This document shows positions 17,730 through 26,812 of a DNA stretch of 64,000 bases, piece after piece. The position numbers and the translations under genes are program-made. Each line of letters starts with the position of its first letter. Position 1 is the stretch's first letter. The notes beneath the pieces were generated by a model. The model worked only from the letters and a program-made list of their open reading frames with translations, had not been told where the DNA came from and did no database searches. The stretch is from positions 1-64,000 of the forward strand of contig JAKBEL010000017.1 in the NCBI GenBank assembly GCA_021833825.1, in the 5' to 3' direction. The DNA is from a bacterium (GTDB lineage: Bacteria; Babelota; Babeliae; Babelales; Vermiphilaceae).

Positions 17730-19628
17730 ATGGTCAAAAAAATAGTTAAATCAAAAGTTACAAAAAACGATAGCAACAAAGATAAAATAAAAAAAACATC
17801 TTCAGCTACTGGTATAGACTTAAAAAAAGAGCTCATCGAAGAGCTTCTTGAAAGAGGCCGTCAAAGCCGCGTTCTTTCCTACGAAGAAGTTATTGAATTT
17901 GGCGAAAAGAATCATCTTACCGATACAGAGACCAATAATCTTCTACGATTACTAGAAAAAGAGAATGTTGAGCTTGCTATGCAAGAAGAGCTCGATTCTG
18001 ATGACAAACCATATGAATCAGACGAAGGAGCCGGTTTTTCAAAAATACATGATATCAAAACAAAACTGTCAAATATAGATAGTGATGATTTTGCTTCAGA
18101 TGAAGAGCCTGAGCTAGAAGAGCATGATGAAGAAAAATCCATAAGTCATGCAACTCAAATTACCGATCCGGTTAAATGTTATTTACGAGATATCGGCAAA
18201 ATCCCTCTTCTTAATAAAAAGACAGAAAAGGTTATTTCTGAAAAGATATCATCTGCAAAAGTTGAATCTATAGACGCCCTTTCGCGATTCCCACTCATTC
18301 ACAAAGAATTTGTTCTGATTGCTGATCGTCTACGTAAAAACAGCATGCAATTAAAAGATGTAATTCAATTTCAAGAATTTGATGAAGAGAATAGCCCTAA
18401 AGTAGACGCTGAACAGAAATCTTTACTTGCAACTATCGACAAAATCAAGAGCCTTATTGAAAATGAAGAGAAGATCTACTTAAGCTATCGCGGAAAACTG
18501 ACATCTCATGAAAAAAAGCAGGAGATGCTAGATGCTGTGCGTAAAAACAAAGAGGCGATTGGTGAAACAATTAGATCTATTAAGTTATCAAATAAATTGA
18601 TTAAAAAATTGGGCAAAAAACTTGAGAAGTTGATTAAAAAAATCAGAGAGAAACAGGATATCATAAGGTTCTGCCAAGACCAACTCAAGGCCTATAGCCA
18701 AAAGAATGAACTTTCAGAATCTGAAAAACAGACCGTAGAAGAGATCGAGCGCAATTATCGCATGTCACAGAAGAGCATAAAAAAAATAGAGGCTGAAATA
18801 GGTCTACCACTGGATACTATCTCTATCTACTTTGCTCAACTTACAGCAGCACAATATAATGATAAACATGCAAAAGATGATCTTGCTCGCGCAAATTTAC
18901 GCCTTGTTGTTAACATAGCGAAAAAATATGTAAATCGTGGGCTCCACTTCTTGGATCTTATTCAAGAGGGAAATATTGGCCTTATGAAGGCTGTTGAAAA
19001 ATTTGAATTTGAACGTGGATATAAATTTTCAACATATGCCACATGGTGGATTCGCCAAGCAATCACCCGCGCTATTGCTGATCAATCGCGCACCATTCGA
19101 GTGCCCGTTCACATGGTTGAAACACTCAATAAAATCAACAAGATTAAGCGAACATTTGTTCAAGAACATGGTCGCGAGCCGAGCCATGCCGAACTTGCAA
19201 AAGAGTTAAATCTTGATGAGAAAAAGATAAAAAACATTATCAAAATCTCAAAAGAGCCTATATCTTTAGAGACACCTGTTGGGGATAGTGACGATGCTTA
19301 TATCAAAGATTTCATAGAGAGCGAAAATGACTTCTCTCCTTCTGATACCGTTGCAAGCAATGACCTCAAAGAAAAAGTACGCGAGATACTTAAAACATTG
19401 ACTCCACGAGAAGAGAAGGTTCTCAAAATGCGCTTTGGAATAGACGTTGCATCAGAGCATACCTTAGAAGAGGTGGGAAAAGATTTCTCTGTCACAAGAG
19501 AGCGCATTCGACAGATCGAAGTTAAAGCACTGAGAAAACTGCGCCATCCCTCACGCAGTAAGCGTTTGCGATCATTCTTTGACAAAGAGCTTGAAGAAGT
19601 TCTTGCATCTGATGATCCAATTGAATAA
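17730..19628 (+). CDS. rpoD: Primary RNA polymerase sigma factor (sigma-70)
   Basis: Directs RNA polymerase to housekeeping promoters. The N-terminal region 1.1 is followed by an acidic linker and an unusually Lys/Glu-rich, coiled-coil-like non-conserved region (about 195-365). Regions 2-4 are canonical: [34 protein letters not shown] for -10 recognition, and the region 4.2 helix [19 protein letters not shown] for -35 binding. ATG 17730 is preferred (AGAGGG upstream) over a GTG that touches the dnaG stop. TTGaca/TATaat-like promoters in the window fit this factor. Confidence 0.95.
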   Translation: MVKKIVKSKVTKNDSNKDKIKKTSSATGIDLKKELIEELLERGRQSRVLSYEEVIEFGEKNHLTDTETNNLLRLLEKENVELAMQEELDSDDKPYESDEGAGFSKIHDIKTKLSNIDSDDFASDEEPELEEHDEEKSISHATQITDPVKCYLRDIGKIPLLNKKTEKVISEKISSAKVESIDALSRFPLIHKEFVLIADRLRKNSMQLKDVIQFQEFDEENSPKVDAEQKSLLATIDKIKSLIENEEKIYLSYRGKLTSHEKKQEMLDAVRKNKEAIGETIRSIKLSNKLIKKLGKKLEKLIKKIREKQDIIRFCQDQLKAYSQKNELSESEKQTVEEIERNYRMSQKSIKKIEAEIGLPLDTISIYFAQLTAAQYNDKHAKDDLARANLRLVVNIAKKYVNRGLHFLDLIQEGNIGLMKAVEKFEFERGYKFSTYATWWIRQAITRAIADQSRTIRVPVHMVETLNKINKIKRTFVQEHGREPSHAELAKELNLDEKKIKNIIKISKEPISLETPVGDSDDAYIKDFIESENDFSPSDTVASNDLKEKVREILKTLTPREEKVLKMRFGIDVASEHTLEEVGKDFSVTRERIRQIEVKALRKLRHPSRSKRLRSFFDKELEEVLASDDPIE

Positions 19629-19682
19629 TATAAGTATACGAAATATAACAATCTGTTACATGGATTATAAGGTCAGGATATT

Positions 19683-20993
19683 TTGAGTATGGAACCTCAA
19701 CTGCAAACATTATGGTATTCGTCAATCTTTTTTTGTATTGCGCTCAGCGTTAGAGGCGTATTCTCATTTCTTGAGACAACCATCACAGCGCTGCGTCTCT
19801 TTAAACTTAAAGAGCTCGAATCAAAAATTGGTAAATATAGACGATTATTTGAAACATTTGAAAAAAATCCTCAACGTATCCTGATTACCATATTAGTAGC
19901 AAATAGCTTAGCCGACGTTACTACTGCGGCACTAGCTGCGCATATGATGGAGACGCTTTTTTCATATTTACATCTATCAGGAGATTTAGGTTTTTCTATA
20001 GGTATACTTCTGGCAACTGTCGCTATTGTTGTCTTTGGCGAAATCATTCCTAAAAATATCGCAAAAGCGCGCGGAGAATATCTTTTTACCTCCACATTAT
20101 GGATTGTACATGGGGTCTACATTCTGCTTTATCCATTAGTATCTATACTATTCTGGTTTTCAGAATTGATCATGGCAATTATTGGAACCAAACAGGATCA
20201 GACCAATGATTGGGTAACCAGCGAAAGCGAAATACGCTTCTTGATTAACTATATTCGCAATATGGGTCTCATGGAGGTTGATAAATCACAAATGCTTCAA
20301 AGTATTTTTGAATTAGCCTCAACTCCAGTTAAAGAGATTATGGTTCCAGCAATGGACATTGTCTCAGTCGATATCAATGCTACTATTCAAGAGACATTGC
20401 AAATCTTTTTGAAAAGAAATTTTACTAGACTCCCTGTCTATAAAGGCAATCATGAAAACATTGTAGGTATAGTTCACCTTAAAGATCTCTTTCATCTGCT
20501 CTCTCAAAATAAAGATCTGCCCTTAAAAGAGCTTTTGCGCCCTATTCTTTTTGTTCCTGAAAGTATGAAAATTAATCAATTACTTAAAGAATTCACCGAA
20601 AAACATCGGCATATGGCTATTGTACTCAATGAACATGGAAGCCTTATTGGTCTGACAACCCTTGAGGACATTCTTGAAGAGATTGTCGGCGAAATAAGCG
20701 ATGAACATGAACCGACCAATGAAAAAATCATTCACTTAAAAGATGATAGTTGGCTTGCCGAAGCAAGCACTCCCCTTGAAGATATAAGCAGACTCCTTAA
20801 CATAAGCTTTGAAGCAGAAAATGTCTTTACATTAGGTGGATTTATTGCTGAACAACTTCAACGCCTACCTACAAAGGGTGAGCGCATTTTATATAAAAAT
20901 TACTATTTTCAAGTACAAAATGCGAGTCCTAAACGTGTTCTTCAGGTGCTCATTTTCAGAGAAAAAAAACCTAATTTGACCACTGAAAACTAG
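19683..20993 (+). CDS. CNNM/CorC-family membrane protein with CBS domains
   Basis: It has an N-terminal DUF21 (CNNM) membrane domain with about four helices. The signature EIIPKNIAKARGE lies near 122. A pair of CBS domains follows (about 215-340, with MVPAMDIV and LTTLEDILEEIVGEI), then a C-terminal CorC/HlyC domain. Relatives are implicated in Mg2+ or Co2+ efflux and are often mislabelled haemolysins. The TTG at 19683 has an AGGA site 4 nt away; ATG 19689, two codons on, is equally possible. Confidence 0.88.
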   Translation: MSMEPQLQTLWYSSIFFCIALSVRGVFSFLETTITALRLFKLKELESKIGKYRRLFETFEKNPQRILITILVANSLADVTTAALAAHMMETLFSYLHLSGDLGFSIGILLATVAIVVFGEIIPKNIAKARGEYLFTSTLWIVHGVYILLYPLVSILFWFSELIMAIIGTKQDQTNDWVTSESEIRFLINYIRNMGLMEVDKSQMLQSIFELASTPVKEIMVPAMDIVSVDINATIQETLQIFLKRNFTRLPVYKGNHENIVGIVHLKDLFHLLSQNKDLPLKELLRPILFVPESMKINQLLKEFTEKHRHMAIVLNEHGSLIGLTTLEDILEEIVGEISDEHEPTNEKIIHLKDDSWLAEASTPLEDISRLLNISFEAENVFTLGGFIAEQLQRLPTKGERILYKNYYFQVQNASPKRVLQVLIFREKKPNLTTEN

Positions 20994-21018
20994 AACCTGC
21001 CCATTCTGTATAAAACTA

Positions 21019-21047
21019 TTGCCATTCTTTATGGCCAAAGTTATATT
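21019..21047 (+). promoter_or_regulatory. Sigma-70 promoter of the cysteine-rich protein gene
   Basis: TTGCCA (21019-21024) and TATATT (21042-21047) are spaced exactly 17 bases apart. They lie about 48 bases upstream of the ATG at 21095, which has the strong ribosome site AAAAAGGAG. Confidence 0.55.
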
Positions 21048-21094
21048 GTTGTCTGGAAGTTTTTCATTTTTTAAAGTAAAAAAGGAGTAAGTAG

Positions 21095-22861
21095 ATGAAA
21101 AAACCACACATAAGTTTGTGCGTCCTGTTTTCATGCATATTATTACCACTACATGCCTCATCAGGCCTTGCTGAAGATGCAACACATCAAGCCTCATCTG
21201 AGTCTCGTGATGCAAAAACAAGCCGTATTCTTGCAGGCGTAGGTCGAGTTGTTGAAGGGCTGATCAAAGTGATCAAAGATCCACACAACAAACAGAATGT
21301 TCTTCTTCATGTTGGCGACATGCTCTCTGGAATATTTAGCATTGCAGCAAGCTCACTTCCTAGCCATGAGTTGACCCAAGAGGAGGTTGCAGAGCTTCGC
21401 TCACTATTACAAGACGTTGCTCAATCGGTAGTTCCTCTCCTTCAACATGATTTGACTGAAAGTGCCGCATCTTTACGAGAATATTTACAGACAGTTCCTT
21501 TGGAACATCTCAATGAAATTCCTCTCAATGAATCTTCATCAATAGATAGCTCTAACAATTCTTCTGTGGATGATAATGAAGTAGAACTTCACACAAGCTT
21601 ACTCAACGCCCTTCAGAATCTGATACAGAATCTTTTTGCTATCGTTCAATACCCAGAAGATACCAGGGTGATGGAGCAGAGCATTGCCGATATGTTCAGC
21701 AATATTATCAATGTCGCATCTAAAACATTAAAATATGAATACCTTTCATCAAAAGATGCTGAAGAGACCATTGTTAATTACTTAGATAGCTTTAGCGATG
21801 AACTGACCAAAGAGATTAAGCATTTAATGCTTCAAACAGCTCTTCATCTGCGCGGTAGCAGAGCGTGCGGATCCTGCAATAATTGCTGCTCAAGTAGCTG
21901 CTCTTCATCATCGTGCTGCTCAACAATATGTAGACCATGCTGCAAGCCTTGCAATAATTGCTGCCGAAATATAACTACCGAAGACCAAGTCAGAAGTTGC
22001 TGCAACTGCTCTTCATGCAACTGCACTTCAACAAATCGTGGATGCTGTAATTGCTGCAGCAGTTGTAGCTCAAGCTGCAGATCAGCAGATTCTGAAATTA
22101 ACCGTAAATGCTCATCTTGTGGATGCTCAACAAACAACTGCACTTGCACAAATAGAGCTGAAGATTCAGTTCGCAAATGCTCTACCTGTGGATGTTCAAC
22201 AAATAGCTGCAATAGCTGCACCAACTGTGGCAACAAGACGGCTGCGATCGACGCTCAAAACCCATCACTCCGCTCATGTAATTCATGTGGCAACTCTAGC
22301 AGCTCTAATTGCAAAAACTGCGATTGTAAAAATACAATGCGCCAACAGGTGAGCTTGCGCAAATGCACCTCTTGCAACTGCACAACTAATAACGGCACGT
22401 GCAATACGTGTGGCTGCAAAACAGTTCCAATAAAAACATTCTTAAAATATACACAGTCTGGAAACAATTATCTTGAATCAGCCTCTGAAGACTATTTAAA
22501 ATGTGGCTGCAGCAAACCTAAACCACAGCAACAGGTCACTCGCAATGAGAAGATCTGCTCAAAATGTGGATGCTCTAACAAGCCTAATGGCAATGGACAA
22601 GTAAGATGCGGTTGCAATAAACCAAAACCTCAACAGAGCACAACCCGTGACCTAAAATGTGGGTGCAGCAAACCTAAACCGCAACAAGGCCCAACACGTA
22701 CTGCAAAATGTGGGTGCAATAAACCTAAGCCTCAACAACAGATCACTCGCAATAAAAATATCTGCTCAAAATGTGGATGCTCTAACAAACCTAATCGTCC
22801 TGGCGGAGAAGCCCGATGTGGTTGCTATAATAACAATAAGCCTAAAGCAGAAGAACAGTAA
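21095..22861 (+). CDS. Secreted cysteine-rich repeat protein
   Basis: No family recognised. A signal peptide (MKKPHISLCVLFSCILLPLHASS) is followed by a helical domain of about 230 residues. From about residue 258 the composition changes: roughly 60 cysteines in 330 residues, first in CSSC/CNNCC runs, then in CGCS units. Near the C-terminus are four CGC(S/N)KPKPQQ repeats and two ICSKCGCSNKPN repeats. This could be a disulfide-locked surface or cyst-wall-type layer, or a metal-binding protein. It has its own promoter and terminator. Codon-level low complexity produces long spurious ORFs in other frames. Confidence 0.75.
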   Translation: MKKPHISLCVLFSCILLPLHASSGLAEDATHQASSESRDAKTSRILAGVGRVVEGLIKVIKDPHNKQNVLLHVGDMLSGIFSIAASSLPSHELTQEEVAELRSLLQDVAQSVVPLLQHDLTESAASLREYLQTVPLEHLNEIPLNESSSIDSSNNSSVDDNEVELHTSLLNALQNLIQNLFAIVQYPEDTRVMEQSIADMFSNIINVASKTLKYEYLSSKDAEETIVNYLDSFSDELTKEIKHLMLQTALHLRGSRACGSCNNCCSSSCSSSSCCSTICRPCCKPCNNCCRNITTEDQVRSCCNCSSCNCTSTNRGCCNCCSSCSSSCRSADSEINRKCSSCGCSTNNCTCTNRAEDSVRKCSTCGCSTNSCNSCTNCGNKTAAIDAQNPSLRSCNSCGNSSSSNCKNCDCKNTMRQQVSLRKCTSCNCTTNNGTCNTCGCKTVPIKTFLKYTQSGNNYLESASEDYLKCGCSKPKPQQQVTRNEKICSKCGCSNKPNGNGQVRCGCNKPKPQQSTTRDLKCGCSKPKPQQGPTRTAKCGCNKPKPQQQITRNKNICSKCGCSNKPNRPGGEARCGCYNNNKPKAEEQ

Positions 22862-22888
22862 AAACTATATTTCATTCTTGTACCTAAT

Positions 22889-22918
22889 CGGGGAGACTTT
22901 TGAGCCTCCCTTTTTTAT
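22889..22918 (+). terminator. Rho-independent terminator of the cysteine-rich gene
   Basis: GGGGAGAC ... GCCTCCC stem followed by TTTTTTATTTT, starting 28 bases after the stop codon. Confidence 0.65.
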
Positions 22919-22947
22919 TTTATCTTTGCACTTGCCACCCTAAATCA

Positions 22948-22982
22948 TTGTAATAATCACCATTTTATGGTAGTTATTACAA
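22948..22982. promoter_or_regulatory. 35-nt near-perfect hairpin
   Basis: TTGTAATAA and TTATTACAA enclose ACCAT-TTT-ATGGT, making a 9-bp outer and 5-bp inner stem with one weak junction. No T-run follows, so it is more likely an operator or RNA element than a terminator. Confidence 0.45.
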
Positions 22983-23012
22983 TAAGCAGTGTACTTTTAA
23001 AAGGAGAGGCAG

Positions 23013-23039
23013 ATGAACCTTAAAAGGTTCATTTATTAA
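23013..23039 (+). other. 8-codon leader ORF inside a perfect palindrome
   Basis: AGGAG six bases upstream of ATG opens MNLKRFIY and then stops. The first 20 bases (23013-23032) are a perfect palindrome, ATGAACCTT-AA-AAGGTTCAT. The start codon would be hidden in the hairpin, as expected of a regulated leader. This is speculative. Confidence 0.3.
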
Positions 23040-23047
23040 GGAAAATC

Positions 23048-23173
23048 ATGAAGAAAAATGTAATGACAGCAACTTTGTTAATAGTTCTTTGTTCAGCTTT
23101 AAAACTCTGTTCTTTTGTTGCTCTATGCAAATATAGCAAACCTCATATAACCTGTCTTTTGCACATGAGATAA
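23048..23173 (+). CDS. 41-residue exported peptide or gene remnant
   Basis: ATG 23048 has AAGGA seven bases upstream. The product begins MKKNVMTATLLIVLCSALKLCS, a good signal-peptide shape, and ends after a short tail containing three further cysteines. It may be a genuine small secreted peptide or the stump of a decayed exported gene. It lies alone between the cysteine-rich gene and the ABC-F gene. Confidence 0.35.
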   Translation: MKKNVMTATLLIVLCSALKLCSFVALCKYSKPHITCLLHMR

Positions 23174-23279
23174 GACCGGTACTCTTTTTTATCAAAATGG
23201 TTTATAATTGAAGATATAGAGAAAACATACTTAATCATAATGATCTTTCTATTCATTCAATTATTAAGGCAACATAACT

Positions 23280-25130
23280 ATGATCCATATCAAAAATCTC
23301 CTATTGTCATTCGGCTCCCAGACCATATTTGATAATATCTCCTTAAATATCAATCAAAACGCCCGTATTGGCCTTGTAGGAAGAAATGGATCGGGTAAAT
23401 CAACATTACTTAAAGTGATCGGCAAACAACAACCTATTGATGGCGGAACCATATCTATTCTACCAGGTAAACGAATCGCCTATATGCCACAAGAGGTGGT
23501 TCTACTTTCAAACAAAACCATTTTGCAAGAGACTATGCAGGCGATTGCAGATATTAGCTCACTCAAAGATCGACTAACCTTCTTAGAGAGCAAAATAGAA
23601 CAGGGTGAGACCGATGAGGATACTGTTGAAGAATATGTAGAACTCCTTGAAAAGATGAGCGAACTTGAGCCAGAACAGTTACAAGCTCAGGCAGAACGTA
23701 TTCTGCTTGGATTAGGATTTAAAGAACAGCAACTAGAGCAACCGGTCAGCACCCTAAGTGTCGGCTGGAAAATGCGGATTGTTCTTGCAAAACTACTTCT
23801 TCAAAAGGCTGATTTCTATCTTTTTGACGAACCAACGAACCATTTGGATATCGTCGCTAAAGATTGGTTTATTAACTTCTTACAAAACTCAAATTTTGGT
23901 TTTCTTCTTGTCTGCCATGAACGGTATTTTCTTGATAAATTATGCACCAGCATTGTAGCTCTTGAACTGGGCGACGCCAAAGTTTATAACGGCAACTATA
24001 GTGCATTTGAAGTTCAATATGAGAGCGATATGGAGCAACTGCAGTCAGCTTATGCACAGCAGCAAAAAGAGATCAAACAGAAAATTGAGACCATCGAGCG
24101 ATATAAAGCAAAAGCAAGTAAAGCCAAAATGGCAAAGAGCATGCAAAGAAAGCTTGAAAATGTAGAACTAATATCACTACCGCCAGCACCTAAACAGGTA
24201 CATTTTCATTTTCCTGAAGTCAAACGTTCGGGGCGCATTGTGCTTGATGTTCATAAAGTTGCACATCGATTTGAAGATAAAAAACTGTTTGATAATGTTA
24301 ACCTCAAAATAGAGCGCGGGCAACGGGTTGCATTAGTTGCTGCAAATGGTGTGGGTAAAACAACGCTCTTTAATTTGATTGTTGGTAACTTACCGCTGCA
24401 ACATGGCTCGATAGAGTTCGGCCAGAATGTTGATTATACCATCTTTGCACAGGACCAAAACCAGTCGCTCGATCTTGATAAAAACATTTTTGAAAATGCA
24501 CAGAGCCGCTGCTCAAAGAAAAGCGAGCAACAAATTCGGTCATTCTTGGGAGCTTTTTTATTTAACGGTGATGACATCAAGAAAAAGATTAAAGTTCTTT
24601 CTGGGGGCGAAAAAAACCGCGTGGCGATGGCAATCGTCCTTATGCAGGACAGCAATTTCTTACTTCTTGACGAACCGACCAACCATCTTGATATGCCATC
24701 TAAAGAGACGCTTATTCGCGCACTCAAAGAGTTTCAAGGAACCATTCTATTTGTTTCTCACGATCATACATTCATCAATGAGCTGGCCAATATCGTAGTT
24801 GAACTGACTCCTCATGGCGCATTCAGCTATGAAGGCAACTATGATGCTTACCTGCATCAAAAAAATGAAGCTTTAGCAGGACAGCAAACTGTAACTGTTA
24901 AACCGACAGAATCAAAAAAAGAGAGCAAAAAAGAGGATGACCCTCAAAAAGATCTGCGCCTTCTTGAACAGAAAATTGCAAAATGCGAAAAAGAGTTAGC
25001 CAGGATTCAAGGCTCATTTGAAGATGTTGAATATGGCACTCCTGCATTCAAGCAGGTTGAGCAGAAATTATTGAAAAAACAGGCAGAACTTGATGCGTTA
25101 ACTGCTGAGTGGGAAGCAGCACAGGATTAA
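23280..25130 (+). CDS. ABC-F family ATP-binding cassette protein
   Basis: Soluble protein with two ABC domains and no membrane part, as in ribosome-acting ABC-F factors (Uup/EttA type). Walker A motifs are GRNGSGKST (residue 37) and ANGVGKTT (near 358). Signature motifs are LSVGWKMR and LSGGEKNR, and both Walker B motifs read FDEPTNHLD or LDEPTNHLD. The first signature has Val where Gly is usual. The Lys/Glu-rich interdomain linker (about 245-290) and the C-terminal coiled coil (about 550-616) match the Uup-like subgroup. Confidence 0.9.
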   Translation: MIHIKNLLLSFGSQTIFDNISLNINQNARIGLVGRNGSGKSTLLKVIGKQQPIDGGTISILPGKRIAYMPQEVVLLSNKTILQETMQAIADISSLKDRLTFLESKIEQGETDEDTVEEYVELLEKMSELEPEQLQAQAERILLGLGFKEQQLEQPVSTLSVGWKMRIVLAKLLLQKADFYLFDEPTNHLDIVAKDWFINFLQNSNFGFLLVCHERYFLDKLCTSIVALELGDAKVYNGNYSAFEVQYESDMEQLQSAYAQQQKEIKQKIETIERYKAKASKAKMAKSMQRKLENVELISLPPAPKQVHFHFPEVKRSGRIVLDVHKVAHRFEDKKLFDNVNLKIERGQRVALVAANGVGKTTLFNLIVGNLPLQHGSIEFGQNVDYTIFAQDQNQSLDLDKNIFENAQSRCSKKSEQQIRSFLGAFLFNGDDIKKKIKVLSGGEKNRVAMAIVLMQDSNFLLLDEPTNHLDMPSKETLIRALKEFQGTILFVSHDHTFINELANIVVELTPHGAFSYEGNYDAYLHQKNEALAGQQTVTVKPTESKKESKKEDDPQKDLRLLEQKIAKCEKELARIQGSFEDVEYGTPAFKQVEQKLLKKQAELDALTAEWEAAQD

Positions 25131-26062
25131 TACTTTAGGCTTTCCAACTCTTTACCAACCCTCTTAACCGATTTTGCATACTGATCAATATCCTCCCATG
25201 GATCACCAATACGTGAAATTCGTTTGAAGATATTTGATAGATTATATTTCTGTGGAGTCAAGGAACTATTGACCTCTTTCCATCCAAGTGGTGTTGCAAT
25301 AGGAGCCTTTTCACGCGCTCTCATTGCATACGGAGCAACAGCAGTCTGCGCCCATGCATTGCGCAGATAATCAACAAAGATCTTTCCTTTTCTTTTTTCT
25401 TTGCGGACTTCTAATGTTAACAGTTTTGGATACTGTTTGACCATTACTGCAGCAATATCACGCGCAATCTGGCGCACATCATCAAAGAGCAGTTCGCGCT
25501 TGATAGGAATATTAACATGCAATCCACGTGAACCGGTTGTCATAACAAAAGGAGCCAACCCTAACTCTTCAAGAAATGCTTTAAACAGTTTTGCCGCTTT
25601 GCACACTTGACTGAAATCTTTTCCCGATGGGTCAAAATCAAAAATAATGCGGTCAGGATAGTTCAATCTGTTAACGGTACTCAACCAGATATGTGGTGTT
25701 ATGACCGCCTGACTTGCAAGATACACTAAAGTTGCTGCATCATTGCATAACACGTGTGAGACCACTTTTGATGTATCACCCTTTTCCACTTCTACTCGCT
25801 TTATCCATGACGGGAAATAATCTGATGCATCTTTCTGGAAAAATCCTTCATGGCCGATCCCTTCTGGAAATCGCTGCATGCTGATCGGTCTGTTTTTAAG
25901 GTGCGGAACCATAACCGGTGCGATTCGCTGATAATACTCAACCATCTCTAGCTTCGTGATTCCCGACTTGGGAAACAGTATTTTATCTGGATTAGTAATA
26001 ATTATAGCACGTTTGCCAACATGCAACATCGTATCATTCATAGACTTTTGATTTCTTATCAT
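25127..26062 (-). CDS. LigD-type DNA polymerase/primase domain protein
   Basis: Stand-alone archaeo-eukaryotic-primase-type polymerase of the bacterial end-joining system. It fills gaps and adds nucleotides, often ribonucleotides, at DNA breaks. Visible motifs include ITNPDKILFPKSGITK, the metal-binding FDFDPS, TTGSRGLHVNIPI and the late APYAMRAREKAPIATPLGW. The length of 311 aa equals one domain; no ligase domain is fused. The start overlaps the phosphoesterase gene by 29 bases, so they are co-expressed. ATG 26041 is an alternative start. It ends convergently with the ABC-F gene (4-base overlap). Confidence 0.9.
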   Translation of the reverse strand: MIRNQKSMNDTMLHVGKRAIIITNPDKILFPKSGITKLEMVEYYQRIAPVMVPHLKNRPISMQRFPEGIGHEGFFQKDASDYFPSWIKRVEVEKGDTSKVVSHVLCNDAATLVYLASQAVITPHIWLSTVNRLNYPDRIIFDFDPSGKDFSQVCKAAKLFKAFLEELGLAPFVMTTGSRGLHVNIPIKRELLFDDVRQIARDIAAVMVKQYPKLLTLEVRKEKRKGKIFVDYLRNAWAQTAVAPYAMRAREKAPIATPLGWKEVNSSLTPQKYNLSNIFKRISRIGDPWEDIDQYAKSVKRVGKELESLKY

Positions 26063-26708
26063 CTTTAATTTGCTTCATGGTTCTATCGGTCAAAGCGGAA
26101 CGTTTTTGACTAGATACTGGATTTTTCTTTGCGCTTGCAAACTCATCCTTCATCTTGATCATCAACCAGTTCTTTTTAGAACCGGCATAATGAGTACGAA
26201 CAAACGCAAAAGCACCCTCTAATTTTTTCCCTTTTAGCTCAACCTCAATCTGACCCTGCTTGAGGCACTCTTGCATCGATTCATCTTTTATATTTTTATA
26301 GGTACCAATATCCCAGACCATCACCGTGCCAGCACCATAGCCCTCTTTAATGATTCCTTCAAAATCTGCATAATCGATGGGATGATCTTCTGTCTGCACC
26401 GCTAATCGTTTCACTCGCGGATTAAGTGATGGCCCTTTTGGCACCGCCCATGAGACCAGTACGTCACCAATTTGCAAACGAACATCATAATGCAAATGGC
26501 TCGCTTGATGCTCTTGAATAACAAATATCGGTTTTTTACGCGAACTTAATCTTTTTTTAATAGTTTTGCCACTCGGCTCAGGGGTTTTGGTGAAATCACG
26601 CTTAGAGCGATAGGTTGAAAGAGCCTCTCTCTTTTGTGCCATAAGATAACCTTCAGATCCCAATGCTATAGTAAGCATGAGCAGGGTTTTTATATGTTCC
26701 ATTTTCAT
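26034..26708 (-). CDS. LigD-type 3'-phosphoesterase domain protein
   Basis: Trims 3'-phosphates and ribonucleotides at DNA ends in LigD systems. Conserved residues are present: KRDFTKTPEPSG, then QEHQASHLHYDVRL (His/His/Asp metal site), SWAVPKGPS and EGYGAGTVMVWD. The catalytic family normally starts near ALSTYRSKRDF. ATG 26642 (GAAGG 6-7 nt upstream) would start MAQKREALST; the longer frame from 26708 adds a hydrophobic KTLLMLTIALGS segment resembling a signal peptide but lacks a good ribosome site. The shorter form is more likely for a DNA-repair enzyme. Confidence 0.85.
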   Translation of the reverse strand: MKMEHIKTLLMLTIALGSEGYLMAQKREALSTYRSKRDFTKTPEPSGKTIKKRLSSRKKPIFVIQEHQASHLHYDVRLQIGDVLVSWAVPKGPSLNPRVKRLAVQTEDHPIDYADFEGIIKEGYGAGTVMVWDIGTYKNIKDESMQECLKQGQIEVELKGKKLEGAFAFVRTHYAGSKKNWLMIKMKDEFASAKKNPVSSQKRSALTDRTMKQIKDDKKSKVYE

Positions 26709-26812
26709 GAGTTCAAGTGTAAAACTATTGAGATTGCTATGGCAAGAGAATGGAGTATATTTATCTCAAAATAATCACATATCTATAGCTTTTTAATATG
26801 AGGAAGAATAGG

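Noticed and set aside
21844-22352. Long open frames on both strands inside the cysteine-rich gene
   Set aside because: They are produced by the low-complexity TGC/AGC-rich coding repeats; none has a start signal or family match.
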